Positions 1 through 7,379 of a stretch of 9,181 nt of DNA are shown here, one piece after another. The position numbers and the translations under genes are program-made. Location of the stretch: positions 1-9,181 of the forward strand of contig PSRN01000092.1 in the NCBI GenBank assembly GCA_003176075.1, in the 5' to 3' direction. Numbering within the stretch: the first letter of the stretch is position 1; each line of letters begins with the position of its first letter. The stretch comes from Bdellovibrio sp. (GTDB lineage Bacteria; Bdellovibrionota; Bdellovibrionia; Bdellovibrionales; Bdellovibrionaceae). The notes under the pieces are model-generated. The model saw only the letters and a list, made by a program, of their open reading frames with translations, had not been told where the DNA came from and ran no database searches.

Positions 1-2
1 AA

Positions 3-30
3 GGGTGGGCGGCGAAGCCGCCACGGGTGA
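3..30 (+). repeat. Palindromic dispersed repeat, copy 1
   Basis: A GC-rich hairpin sequence lies directly before the first gene. Its core, 8-22, is GGCGGC-GAA-GCCGCC, a 6-bp perfect stem with a 3-base loop. It matches the copy at 612-639 at 25 of 28 positions by my alignment. It also shares a 17-base string, TGGGCGGCGAAGCCGCC (6-22), with the opposite strand of 8651-8667. Its right end (GGGTGA, 25-30) lies only a few bases before the ATG at 34, so it may supply that gene's weak ribosome binding site. The window begins right here, so the left boundary is uncertain. Confidence 0.8.
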
Positions 31-33
31 GAT

Positions 34-564
34 ATGATCCTCAGAACGGTGCGGGGGAAGACCCCTCAAATTGATCCCAGTTGCTTTATCGCTGAAAACG
101 CCGTCCTCGTCGGCGATCTCGTCCTTGGCAGGCGCTCAAGCGTCTGGTATAACGTAACGCTTCGCGCGGATGTGGCGTCGATTCGAATCGGTGATGAAAG
201 CAATATTCAAGATGGAACCGTCGTTCATGGCACTTTTGAAAAGTATGCCACCACGATAGGTCACCGTGTGACGGTGGGGCACATGGTAATGCTTCATGGC
301 TGCCGAATCGGCGACGGTTGTTTGATCGGAATGGGGAGCGTGATCATGGATGGCGCTTTGGTTGGCGAGAATTCCCTGGTGGGGGCTGGCAGTCTGATCA
401 CCGAGGGAAAGATCTTTCCCCCCCGTTCCTTGATCCTGGGGCGTCCGGCGCGGCGGGTGCGCGAGCTCAACGAGGGCGAGCTGCGGGGTCTTGAGGAATC
501 GGCGGACCATTATCTGCTATATTCTTCCTGGTACCGTCCCGTGACGGCGGAGCCGCCAACGTGA
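34..564 (+). CDS. Gamma-class carbonic anhydrase family protein (left-handed beta-helix hexapeptide-repeat protein)
   Basis: The 176-residue product matches the compact YrdA/Cam-like branch of the gamma carbonic anhydrases, trimeric left-handed parallel beta-helix proteins that bind a metal between subunits. Hexapeptide-type turns run from about residue 12 to 138 (AVLVGD, LVLGRR, VTVGH, CRIGDG, ALVGEN). The three expected zinc ligands are present: H65 (TVVH), H83 (VGH) and H88 (LHGC). The conserved R44/D46 (LRAD) and Q59 (NIQDG) are also present, so the metal site looks intact. Many members of this branch show little or no CO2 hydration, so activity is unproven. The start at 34 gives the usual family N-terminus (short lead, then GKTPQIDPS), with only a poor GGTGA binding site at 26-30, inside a repeat. 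The last residues (VTAEPPT) are encoded by another repeat and are probably an acquired tail. The functional link to guaB downstream is unclear. Confidence 0.9.
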   Translation: MILRTVRGKTPQIDPSCFIAENAVLVGDLVLGRRSSVWYNVTLRADVASIRIGDESNIQDGTVVHGTFEKYATTIGHRVTVGHMVMLHGCRIGDGCLIGMGSVIMDGALVGENSLVGAGSLITEGKIFPPRSLILGRPARRVRELNEGELRGLEESADHYLLYSSWYRPVTAEPPT

Positions 565-590
565 ATTCGGTGGAGCCGCCAAGGCGTATT
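545..590 (+). repeat. Two tandem 23-base palindromic units overlapping the first gene's stop
   Basis: Units 545-567 and 568-590 match at 19 of 23 positions by eye. Each holds a short hairpin: GGCGG-AG-CCGCC at 546-557, and GGTGG-AG-CCGCC at 569-580 with one G-T pair. They resemble the core of the repeat at 3-30 and 612-639. The first unit encodes the last codons and the TGA (562-564) of the carbonic anhydrase homologue; the second is intergenic. No T-run follows, so this is not a standard intrinsic terminator. Confidence 0.65.
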
Positions 591-611
591 TGATGTGTCC
601 TCACAATTGCA

Positions 612-639
612 GCGTGGGTGGCGAAGCCGCCACGTGTGA
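612..639 (+). repeat. Palindromic dispersed repeat, copy before guaB
   Basis: This is a near-identical copy of 3-30, differing at 613, 619 and 635 by my alignment. It can fold as GTGGCG-AAGC-CGCCAC (618-633) and sits about 18 bases before the guaB start codon. The hairpin is in the guaB 5' leader if transcription starts upstream. The remainder of the 93-base gap (591-611, 640-647) shows no promoter or riboswitch that I can support. Confidence 0.8.
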
Positions 640-647
640 TTTACACT

Positions 648-651
648 GGAG
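648..651 (+). promoter_or_regulatory. Ribosome binding site of guaB
   Basis: GGAG at 648-651 precedes three successive in-frame possible starts: TTG 652, ATG 655 and ATG 658. Only ATG 658 has a workable spacing (6 bases), against 0 and 3 for the others, so 658 is chosen. The protein then begins MNPSS. Confidence 0.7.
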
Positions 652-657
652 TTGATG

Positions 658-2130
658 ATGAATCCGAGCTCCCAAGCTTTCGAGTATGCGCTCACCTTTG
701 ACGACATTTTGCTGGTTCCGCAATATTCGGAAATCGTTCCGACGGAGGTGACCACCACCACCGAATTTGCGCGCGGGAAGAAACTGCACATTCCCATTTT
801 GTCGGCGGCGATGGATACGGTCACCGAAAATCGCGTGGCGAGGATCATGGCGCAAATGGGGGGACTGGGGATCATCCACAAGAACATGAGTCTTGAAGAG
901 CAGGCCCTGGAAGTCGAGCGGGTGAAGAAGTACGAAAGCGGCATGATCACTGACCCGATCACCCTGCCCCCGGATGCTCTTGTCTCGTCAGCGGTGGACC
1001 TGATGCGAAAGTACTCCATCAGTGGGGTGCCGGTGACGGTGAAGGGACAACTGGTGGGGATTCTCACCAACCGCGATCTCCGCTTTGAGACGAATCTTCA
1101 TCAGCCCATCAGCAATCTGATGACCAAAGAGAATTTGGTGACCACGCCGGTGGGGACGACTCTGGAGCAGGCCAAGAAAATCCTGCAGCGTCACCGCATT
1201 GAAAAGCTTCCTGTCGTGGATTCATCAGGAGCGCTCAAGGGCTTGATCACCATCAAAGACATCGAAAAAGCGCAGAATTTTCCGCAAGCGACAAAGGATG
1301 ACAAGGGCCGGCTGTTTGTCGGCGCGGCGCTGGGAGTGGGCGAAGAGGCGATGGCCCGGGCGAAAGCTTTGGTGCAAGTGGGTGTCGACGTTCTGGTGGT
1401 GGATACCGCCCATGGACACAGCCGCAACGTCATTGAAATGGTAGGAAAAATTTCGCGCGAATTCCCGCAAGTCATTCTCGTGGCCGGCAACGTGGTGACC
1501 GAAGCGGGCACTTTGGCCCTGATTGAGGCCGGGGCCGACATCGTCAAAGTGGGCGTGGGTCCAGGGAGCATTTGCACCACTCGCATCGTCGCTGGCGTGG
1601 GAATGCCACAGATCTCGGCGATCATGGAATGTGCAAAGGCGGCAAGGTCCAAAGGAAAGACGATCATCGCCGACGGGGGGATTAAGTTCTCCGGCGATAT
1701 CACCAAGGCGCTCGCCTTGGGGGCTGGCACGGTGATGATCGGAAATTTGCTCGCCGGCGCCGAGGAAAGCCCCGGTGAAACAATTCTTTACCAGGGACGC
1801 ACCTATAAACTTTATCGCGGTATGGGAAGCATTGGCGCCATGGGGAAGGGTTCAAAGGATCGCTACGGTCAAATGGACGTGGCCGAAGAAGACAAGTTTG
1901 TCCCCGAGGGCATCGAAGGCAAAGTCCCCTACAAGGGTCCGGCGGCTGGGATTATCTTCCAGCTGGTGGGTGGCGTCCGGGCAGGCATGGGTTATCTGGG
2001 GGCCCGCGGTGTCAGTGAATTGCAAAGGCTCGCCCGGTTCGTGCAAATCAGCCCCCAGGGGTTGCGCGAGTCCCATGTTCACGACGTGAGTATTTTACGG
2101 GAGGCTCCCAACTATCGGATTGAGAATTAG
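658..2130 (+). CDS. guaB: Inosine-5'-monophosphate dehydrogenase
   Basis: This enzyme oxidises IMP to XMP with NAD+, the first and usually rate-limiting step toward guanine nucleotides, in the cytosol. The 490-residue length is typical. A TIM-barrel catalytic domain is split by a CBS pair at roughly residues 95-205 (GMITDPITL, then LMTKENLVTT). The catalytic cysteine is C306 in GPGSICTTR (301-309). The NAD-site aspartate is D249 in VVDTAHGHS. IMP-phosphate contacts lie in IADGGIKFSGD (337-347), MIGNLLAG (360-367) and YRGMGS (386-391). The mobile flap carries the R402-Y403 pair in DRYGQ, and EGIEGKVPYKG (418-428) follows. All key residues are intact. The start was set by the GGAG site at 648-651. 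guaA follows after 56 bases, and the pair is probably one transcript. The CBS pair would be where adenine and guanine nucleotides act allosterically in this family. Confidence 0.98.
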   Translation: MNPSSQAFEYALTFDDILLVPQYSEIVPTEVTTTTEFARGKKLHIPILSAAMDTVTENRVARIMAQMGGLGIIHKNMSLEEQALEVERVKKYESGMITDPITLPPDALVSSAVDLMRKYSISGVPVTVKGQLVGILTNRDLRFETNLHQPISNLMTKENLVTTPVGTTLEQAKKILQRHRIEKLPVVDSSGALKGLITIKDIEKAQNFPQATKDDKGRLFVGAALGVGEEAMARAKALVQVGVDVLVVDTAHGHSRNVIEMVGKISREFPQVILVAGNVVTEAGTLALIEAGADIVKVGVGPGSICTTRIVAGVGMPQISAIMECAKAARSKGKTIIADGGIKFSGDITKALALGAGTVMIGNLLAGAEESPGETILYQGRTYKLYRGMGSIGAMGKGSKDRYGQMDVAEEDKFVPEGIEGKVPYKGPAAGIIFQLVGGVRAGMGYLGARGVSELQRLARFVQISPQGLRESHVHDVSILREAPNYRIEN

Positions 2131-2132
2131 GA

Positions 2133-2171
2133 CGTGTCTTCAAACACGCTCTCGGAGCGCATTGCCGGCAA
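2133..2171 (+). other. Three consecutive palindromes between guaB and guaA
   Basis: The 56-base spacer holds three short inverted repeats: CGTGT-CTTCAA-ACACG (2133-2148), CGCTC-TCG-GAGCG (2147-2159) and the perfect palindrome TTGCCGGCAA (2162-2171). The last ends four bases before the guaA ribosome binding site. No T-run follows, so termination is not indicated. Possible roles are mRNA stability or translational tuning of guaA; I cannot tell which, if any. Confidence 0.45.
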
Positions 2172-2174
2172 GGC

Positions 2175-2180
2175 GAGGAG
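2175..2180 (+). promoter_or_regulatory. Ribosome binding site of guaA
   Basis: GAGGAG directly abuts a triple ATG (2181, 2184, 2187), all in frame. Spacing of 6 bases favours ATG 2187; 2181 has no spacer at all. The protein then begins MSSKSTTK. Confidence 0.65.
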
Positions 2181-2186
2181 ATGATG

Positions 2187-3731
2187 ATGTCCAGCAAGTC
2201 CACGACGAAGTCCACTGACAGGCCATTCATTGTTTTGGATTTTGGCTCGCAGTTAACCCAGCTGATCGCGCGCCGTTTGCGCGAGTTGAATTACTACTCT
2301 GAAATCCTTCCTTACAATGCTCCCTTGGAGCGAATCCGCGCGGCCCATCCGTGGGGAATTATTCTCTCCGGCGGTCCAAGCAGTGTGTACGAAGAAGGGG
2401 CCCCCACCCGCCAAGTCGAGGATTTGATGAAGATCGCCCCGCTGCTGGGGATCTGCTACGGGATGCAGCTTTTGGCCCGTCAATTGGGTGGCGTGGTGGC
2501 GCAAAGTCTCGAGCGGGAATACGGTTTCAGTCTCGTTAAATGGAAAGAACCTTTGGGCAAAGTGCCGCTGGAGCAAAGGGTTTGGATGAGCCATGGGGAT
2601 ATCGTTAAAGTTCCTCCGGCATCTCTTAAAGTCGTCGCCACCAGCGAAGCCGGCCACCCCGCCGCCCTGAAGGGGCCTGGGGTATGGGCTTTGCAATTTC
2701 ATCCGGAAGTGTCACACACCGAACAAGGGCTGGCGTTGCTGCAGGCTTTTGCCGCGCAAGAGTGTGGGGCTGAGCCGAACTGGCGGACTCCCCATGTGCT
2801 GGACCTCCTTAAGGATAAGGTGCGGGAGCAGGTGAAGGGGGCCCATGTGCTTTGTGCCCTCTCTGGCGGCGTGGATTCAAGTGTGGTGGCGGTTTTACTC
2901 ACCAAGGCCCTTGGCGCCGATAAGGTTCATTGCGTTTTCGTCAACAACGGGCTGTTGCGAAAAAATGAATATGACCATGTGCTGGACCGTTACCGCAGCC
3001 TGGGATTAAACGTCGTCGGCGTCGATGCCCGTCACGAATTTCTTTCAGCGCTTGCGGGGGTTGAGGATCCGGAAAAGAAGAGAAAAATCATCGGTCGGGT
3101 TTTTATTGAAGTTTTTGAAAAGCACCGGCCGGGGGGAGTTGAATTTTTGGCGCAAGGTACACTCTATCCGGACGTGATTGAAAGTGTGTCCTTCATCGGC
3201 GGTCCGAGCCAAACCATCAAGTCCCACCACAATGTGGGTGGCTTGCCGGCGCAAATGAAGTTGCAATTGGTCGAACCGGTTCGGGAACTGTTCAAAGATG
3301 AAGTCAGGGCCTTGGGAAGATTGCTGGACTTGCCGGAGGATCTGATCGAACGCCATCCCTTTCCCGGTCCGGGACTGGCCATTCGCATTCTCGGCGAGGT
3401 GAACGAAGAGTCACTGGAGATCCTTCGTCAGGCGGACGAGATTTTTATCAACAAGCTGCGCGAGAAAGGGCTTTATCGCCAGATCTGGCAGGCCTTCTGC
3501 GTTCTTTTGCCGGTCAAGAGCGTGGGCGTCCAAGGTGATGGTCGCACCTATGAACAGGTTTTAGGTTTACGGGCGGTGACGAGCCAAGATGGCATGACGG
3601 CGGACTGGTTTCCTTTCGCGCACGATTTTCTGCGGGAAGTTTCAAATGAGATCACCAACCGGGTGCGTGGAATCAATCGGGTCGTCTACGACGTGACCAG
3701 CAAGCCGCCAGCGACTATAGAGTGGGAATAA
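2187..3731 (+). CDS. guaA: GMP synthase, glutamine-hydrolysing
   Basis: This enzyme converts XMP, ATP and glutamine to GMP, completing the branch begun by GuaB. At 514 residues it is the usual two-domain form. The N-terminal class I glutamine amidotransferase (about 12-195) has C90 in GICYG and H172/E174 in FHPEV, a complete catalytic triad. The ATP pyrophosphatase domain (about 200-390) has the PP-loop SGGVDS at 226-231. The C-terminal dimerisation/XMP-binding domain includes RHPFPGPGLAIR (389-400) and KSVGVQGDGRTY (444-455), and ends in the family's characteristic IEWE. All catalytic motifs are intact. About ten polar residues (SSKSTTKST) precede the amidotransferase fold, slightly more than in E. 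coli. The gene lies 56 bases after guaB and 48 bases before dnaE. A guaB-guaA order is common in bacteria; the direct attachment of dnaE is less familiar to me. Confidence 0.98.
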   Translation: MSSKSTTKSTDRPFIVLDFGSQLTQLIARRLRELNYYSEILPYNAPLERIRAAHPWGIILSGGPSSVYEEGAPTRQVEDLMKIAPLLGICYGMQLLARQLGGVVAQSLEREYGFSLVKWKEPLGKVPLEQRVWMSHGDIVKVPPASLKVVATSEAGHPAALKGPGVWALQFHPEVSHTEQGLALLQAFAAQECGAEPNWRTPHVLDLLKDKVREQVKGAHVLCALSGGVDSSVVAVLLTKALGADKVHCVFVNNGLLRKNEYDHVLDRYRSLGLNVVGVDARHEFLSALAGVEDPEKKRKIIGRVFIEVFEKHRPGGVEFLAQGTLYPDVIESVSFIGGPSQTIKSHHNVGGLPAQMKLQLVEPVRELFKDEVRALGRLLDLPEDLIERHPFPGPGLAIRILGEVNEESLEILRQADEIFINKLREKGLYRQIWQAFCVLLPVKSVGVQGDGRTYEQVLGLRAVTSQDGMTADWFPFAHDFLREVSNEITNRVRGINRVVYDVTSKPPATIEWE

Positions 3732-3779
3732 TGGATTTGGATTGGTATGAATAGGTTAAAATAGGAAGCGGCAAAGTCC

Positions 3780-6700
3780 ATGGTTCATTTGCATGTTCAC
3801 TCAGAGTACTCCCTTCTAGAAGCCTCTTGTCGAGTGAAGGATCTTGCCAAAAAAGCGGCGAGCTTCGGCATGCCGGCCTGCGCGCTGACGGATTTGGGCA
3901 ACATGTACGGCGCCATCGAATTTTACTTTGCCTGCAAGGATAAAAACATCAAACCAATCCTCGGCCTCGAAGCATTTCTGGCGCCGGGGAATGACCGCAA
4001 AGCGCGCAGTGGCGACAGGGCCGAAGCGCGGCACGAACTGCATCGCTTGGTGCTGTTGGCGATGAGCCCGCGCGGCTATCAAAATCTCTGTCAAATTTCG
4101 ACGGCCGGCTTTATGGAGGGTTTTTACTATAAGCCCCGGATCGATGATGAGGTGTTAAGAAAGTTCGGCGATGACTTGATTGTCCTTTCGGGTGGTAAAA
4201 AGGGGGATGTGGCGCAGATTTTTTTGCATGAGGGCGCCGAAGCGGCGTTGGCCCGTGTTCGTTTTTACCAGGAGCTGTACGGCGATCGTTTTTACCTTGA
4301 AATCAACCGCACGGGTCTTCCCGAATGGAACGAGTTGATTGATTTTTTTAAGGAAGCCGCAAAAATCACCGGGGTGCCGTTGGTCGCCGCCAACGACGTT
4401 CATTATCTCGAACGTGAAGATCAAATCGCGCAAGAAGTTCTTCTTTGCATCGGCAACAATCAAACTTTGCAGGACGCCGGCCGGGACCGCCTGGGGAACG
4501 ATCAATTTTACTTCAAAGCGCCGGATCAAATGCGCGAATTATTTCGCGATCTTCCGGCGGCCTGCGACGCAACTTTGCAGATCGCCGAGAGATGCAATAT
4601 TCAATTTAAGCTTAAGGATGGCGGTGGCAAACCGATTTATCATCTTCCGAGTTTTCCCACCAAGGAAGGGCAAAGCTTGCAACAGGCCATTGAAGAATCG
4701 GCGTTTGCGGGGTTGAAGACCCGGCTCGCCGAGGCTCAGCATCGCGGCGAGAAGATTTCCGGCGAGGAAGAAGCGCACTACGAAGAGCGTCTGCGCTTTG
4801 AGTTGGGCGTGATCGACCGCATGGGATTCAACGGCTACTTTTTGATTGTGGCTGACTTTATCAACTGGGCCAAGTCAAAAGACATTCCGGTGGGCCCGGG
4901 AAGGGGCTCCGGAGCCGGCTCCCTGGTCGCCTACTGCCTGCGGATCACGGACTTGAACCCCATGCCCTACAAATTGCTCTTTGAGCGGTTCTTAAATCCC
5001 GAGCGGATCTCGATGCCTGATTTTGATATTGATTTCTGTCAGGACCGCCGGGCTGAAGTCATTCTTTACGTCACCGAAAAATACGGGACTCAATCGGTTT
5101 CACAAATCATCACTTACGGGAAACTGCAATGCCGGGCCGCCATCAAAGACGTGGGACGGGTTTTGGGGATGAGTTTTGGCGACGTCGATGCCGTGAGCAA
5201 ACTGGTGCCCGACAAGTTGAATATCACCATCGGCGAAGCGCTGGAACTGGAGCCGCGTCTGCAGCAATTGATGGACGCCAACCCGCAAGTGGCCAGCCTC
5301 ATCGATTTGGCAAGACGGGTGGAGGGTCTTGTCCGCCACGCCGGGATCCATGCCGCCGGCGTCATTATCGCCGACGGCGAATTGGTGCGGCACGCGCCGC
5401 TTTGTCGCGGCGCCAATGGTGAAACCGTCGTCCAGTACGACATGAAGCACGCCGAAAAGATTGGTCTGATCAAGTTTGATTTTTTGGGACTAAAGACGCT
5501 CACCCATGTGCAACACGCCCTCCGCTTGATCGAACAGAACCGCGGCAAGCGGATCACGACGGCGGAAATTTCTTTGAATGATGCGGGTATTTACGAACTC
5601 ATGTCCAAAGGGGACACGGCCGGGATTTTCCAGTTTGAAAGTGAAGGCATCACGGACGCCATTCGCAAAATCAAACCCAACAGTTTTTTTGATATCACGG
5701 CGATCAACGCGCTCTATCGTCCGGGTCCCATGGCGATGATTCCGGATTATGCCAAGAGAAAAAACGGTGAAGCGCAGGTCGATTATTTGTTCGATGAACT
5801 CAAAGAGACTCTCGAAGAGACTTACGGCATTATCGTTTACCAGGAACAGGTCATGGGGATTGCTTCGCGCATCGCGGGTTATTCACTCGGTGAAGCCGAT
5901 ATGCTCCGGCGGGCGATGGGCAAGAAGATCAAAGAAGAAATGGACAAGCACCGCGAACGGTTTCTGCGGGGGGCGGAAGAGAGAAGATTTGACCGAAAGA
6001 AGTCCGAGGACTTGTTCGAACTGATGTATAAGTTTGCCGACTACGGCTTCAATAAATCCCACGCCGCCGCCTACTGTGTGGTGGCGGCCTACACCGCTTA
6101 CTTGAAGCACTATTATCCGGCTGAATTTTATGCCGCTCTTCTTTCCACCGAACTTTCGGATACCGATAAGGTTGTCAAATACGTGAAGGATGCCCAAAGA
6201 CATGGTCTGCAAGTGCTTCCCCCCAATGTCAGGCATTCGGAATTTCTTTTTACCGTCAAGGGGAATGATATTTACTTTGGTTTGGGCGCCATCAAGGGGC
6301 TTGGTGAATCGGCCATTCGGGCCATCCTCGAGGGCCGCGAAGCGGCCTCGGGAAAGAATTTTTCGACTTTGGAGGATTTCTTTACCGCGGTGGACATACG
6401 GAGGGTCAATAAGAAAACCATTGAGTGCCTGATTAAGGCGGGCGCCTTGGACGGATTCGGGGTTCATCGGGCGCAACTGATGAATGGGTACTCGAAGTAT
6501 GTGGATCGCGCGGAGGTCGTTCGCCGGGATCGTGAAACGGGACAGGGGTCCTTGTTTGATTGGGAGGGCGGCGCCAGCGAGGAAATCACCCTGGAGGAGA
6601 TGAAACCCTGGCCTCGTTCGGTCGCGCTCAACAGCGAAAAGGAAGTTCTGGGGTTCTTTTTGAGTGATCATCCATTGAAGGGTTTCGAAAAACTGATTTC

Positions 6701-7367
6701 CCTTTGGGTCACCGGATCACTTGATGAAATGCCACGCGTCTTCGCTGAATTTCAAAAACAAGGGGTCACGGACACGCCAAAATATGATTTTCGCAACCGC
6801 GACCAGAACAAGAAACGGGTCATCGTCGCCGGCATTCTCACTGAGTTTCGCGAACTGATCACCCGCAAAGGGACGCGCATGGCGTTTGCCAGGCTGGAGG
6901 ATTTGACGGGGAGCTGCGAGCTGGTGATTTTTCCCGATGCTTACACCAAATTTGAAGCGACGCTGAAGCTTGAGAAGCCTTTCCTGGTGGGTGGTTTTTT
7001 AGAAGTTGAGAATCAACAGGCCAAGGTGATCCTCGACACTTTGTTGCTGCTTGAGGATTCTTTAAAGAAGGTCCGGCGCATGGTCTTTCGGGTTGATGAA
7101 TTGCAAGAAGACGAAATTGAAATACTGTCCCGTCTTCTTTTTGAATTTGCCGGCGAAACTCCGGTTGATTTTCTTTTTCATTTGCCCGAGCTCGACCGGA
7201 CGGTGAGGATTGGCGCCGAGAAGATCCAGGGCGTCCGTGTGAGTCCCGAATTCTTTGAGGAAGTGCAATCGGAAATGGGGCGCACCAGTTTTATCGAAAT
7301 GCAGACGTGCGTGGGCGGCTCTGCCCAAGTCGGTGCCTCCGGCACCTCCGCCACGGGTGTGAGCTGA
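3780..7367 (+). CDS. dnaE: DNA polymerase III alpha subunit (replicative polymerase, PHP-containing DnaE)
   Basis: This is the catalytic subunit of the replicative polymerase, 1195 residues against 1160 in E. coli. The PHP domain (1 to about 280) starts HLHVHSEYS and carries some metal-site substitutions. The C-family polymerase core follows, with GPGRGSGAGS (372-381), catalytic D416 and D418 in PDFDIDFC (413-420), and third aspartate D567 in KFDFLG. Further motifs are YRPGPM (646-651), YQEQVMGIA (687-695), ADMLRRAMGKK (706-716) and GFNKSHAAAY (756-765). A tandem helix-hairpin-helix region (about 876-905), an internal clamp-binding motif QGSLF (922-926) and an OB fold (about 1013-1090) come next. 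The start at 3780 gives the standard family beginning; AGGAAG at 3763-3768 is a plausible but rather distant binding site (11 bases). The last 19 residues (1177-1195) are Gly/Ala/Ser/Thr-rich, repeat-derived and not expected in the family. The gene is otherwise intact and 12 bases from the next. Confidence 0.98.
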   Translation: MVHLHVHSEYSLLEASCRVKDLAKKAASFGMPACALTDLGNMYGAIEFYFACKDKNIKPILGLEAFLAPGNDRKARSGDRAEARHELHRLVLLAMSPRGYQNLCQISTAGFMEGFYYKPRIDDEVLRKFGDDLIVLSGGKKGDVAQIFLHEGAEAALARVRFYQELYGDRFYLEINRTGLPEWNELIDFFKEAAKITGVPLVAANDVHYLEREDQIAQEVLLCIGNNQTLQDAGRDRLGNDQFYFKAPDQMRELFRDLPAACDATLQIAERCNIQFKLKDGGGKPIYHLPSFPTKEGQSLQQAIEESAFAGLKTRLAEAQHRGEKISGEEEAHYEERLRFELGVIDRMGFNGYFLIVADFINWAKSKDIPVGPGRGSGAGSLVAYCLRITDLNPMPYKLLFERFLNPERISMPDFDIDFCQDRRAEVILYVTEKYGTQSVSQIITYGKLQCRAAIKDVGRVLGMSFGDVDAVSKLVPDKLNITIGEALELEPRLQQLMDANPQVASLIDLARRVEGLVRHAGIHAAGVIIADGELVRHAPLCRGANGETVVQYDMKHAEKIGLIKFDFLGLKTLTHVQHALRLIEQNRGKRITTAEISLNDAGIYELMSKGDTAGIFQFESEGITDAIRKIKPNSFFDITAINALYRPGPMAMIPDYAKRKNGEAQVDYLFDELKETLEETYGIIVYQEQVMGIASRIAGYSLGEADMLRRAMGKKIKEEMDKHRERFLRGAEERRFDRKKSEDLFELMYKFADYGFNKSHAAAYCVVAAYTAYLKHYYPAEFYAALLSTELSDTDKVVKYVKDAQRHGLQVLPPNVRHSEFLFTVKGNDIYFGLGAIKGLGESAIRAILEGREAASGKNFSTLEDFFTAVDIRRVNKKTIECLIKAGALDGFGVHRAQLMNGYSKYVDRAEVVRRDRETGQGSLFDWEGGASEEITLEEMKPWPRSVALNSEKEVLGFFLSDHPLKGFEKLISLWVTGSLDEMPRVFAEFQKQGVTDTPKYDFRNRDQNKKRVIVAGILTEFRELITRKGTRMAFARLEDLTGSCELVIFPDAYTKFEATLKLEKPFLVGGFLEVENQQAKVILDTLLLLEDSLKKVRRMVFRVDELQEDEIEILSRLLFEFAGETPVDFLFHLPELDRTVRIGAEKIQGVRVSPEFFEEVQSEMGRTSFIEMQTCVGGSAQVGASGTSATGVS
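7309..7362 (+). repeat. Long-form palindromic repeat forming the dnaE 3' end
   Basis: The left end GCGTGGGCGGC and right end CCACGGGTG match the ends of the short copies at 3-30 and 612-639. The middle is longer and holds its own perfect inverted repeat, GGTGCC-TCC-GGCACC (7332-7346). It shares the exact 14-base string CCAAGTCGGTGCCT (7325-7338) with the copy inside the next gene (7898-7911). It encodes DnaE residues from about 1177 to near the end and finishes a few bases before the dnaE stop and the next gene's ribosome binding site. Confidence 0.7.
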
Positions 7368-7374
7368 AGGGAGG
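7367..7374 (+). promoter_or_regulatory. Strong ribosome binding site of the 7380 gene
   Basis: AAGGGAGG begins at the last base of the dnaE TGA. Spacing to ATG 7380 is 5 bases, but only 2 to the in-frame GTG at 7377, so ATG 7380 is the chosen start. The position suggests coupled translation with dnaE. Confidence 0.75.
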
Positions 7375-7379
7375 ATGTG

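Noticed and set aside
510..1070. A 186-codon open frame on the - strand over the guaB 5' part
   Set aside because: It is antisense to strongly conserved guaB codons and shows no motif or binding site of its own.
2133..2148. Purine riboswitch or PurR-type operator before guaA
   Set aside because: The stems are too short and no conserved purine-aptamer core or known operator is visible.
3737..3762. Possible dnaE promoter, TTGGAT with TAAAAT
   Set aside because: The spacing is only 14 bases and the -35 match is poor; such strings are common in an A/T-richer spacer.
5883..6671. A 262-codon open frame on the - strand inside dnaE
   Set aside because: It lies entirely opposite conserved polymerase motifs and has no recognisable content.
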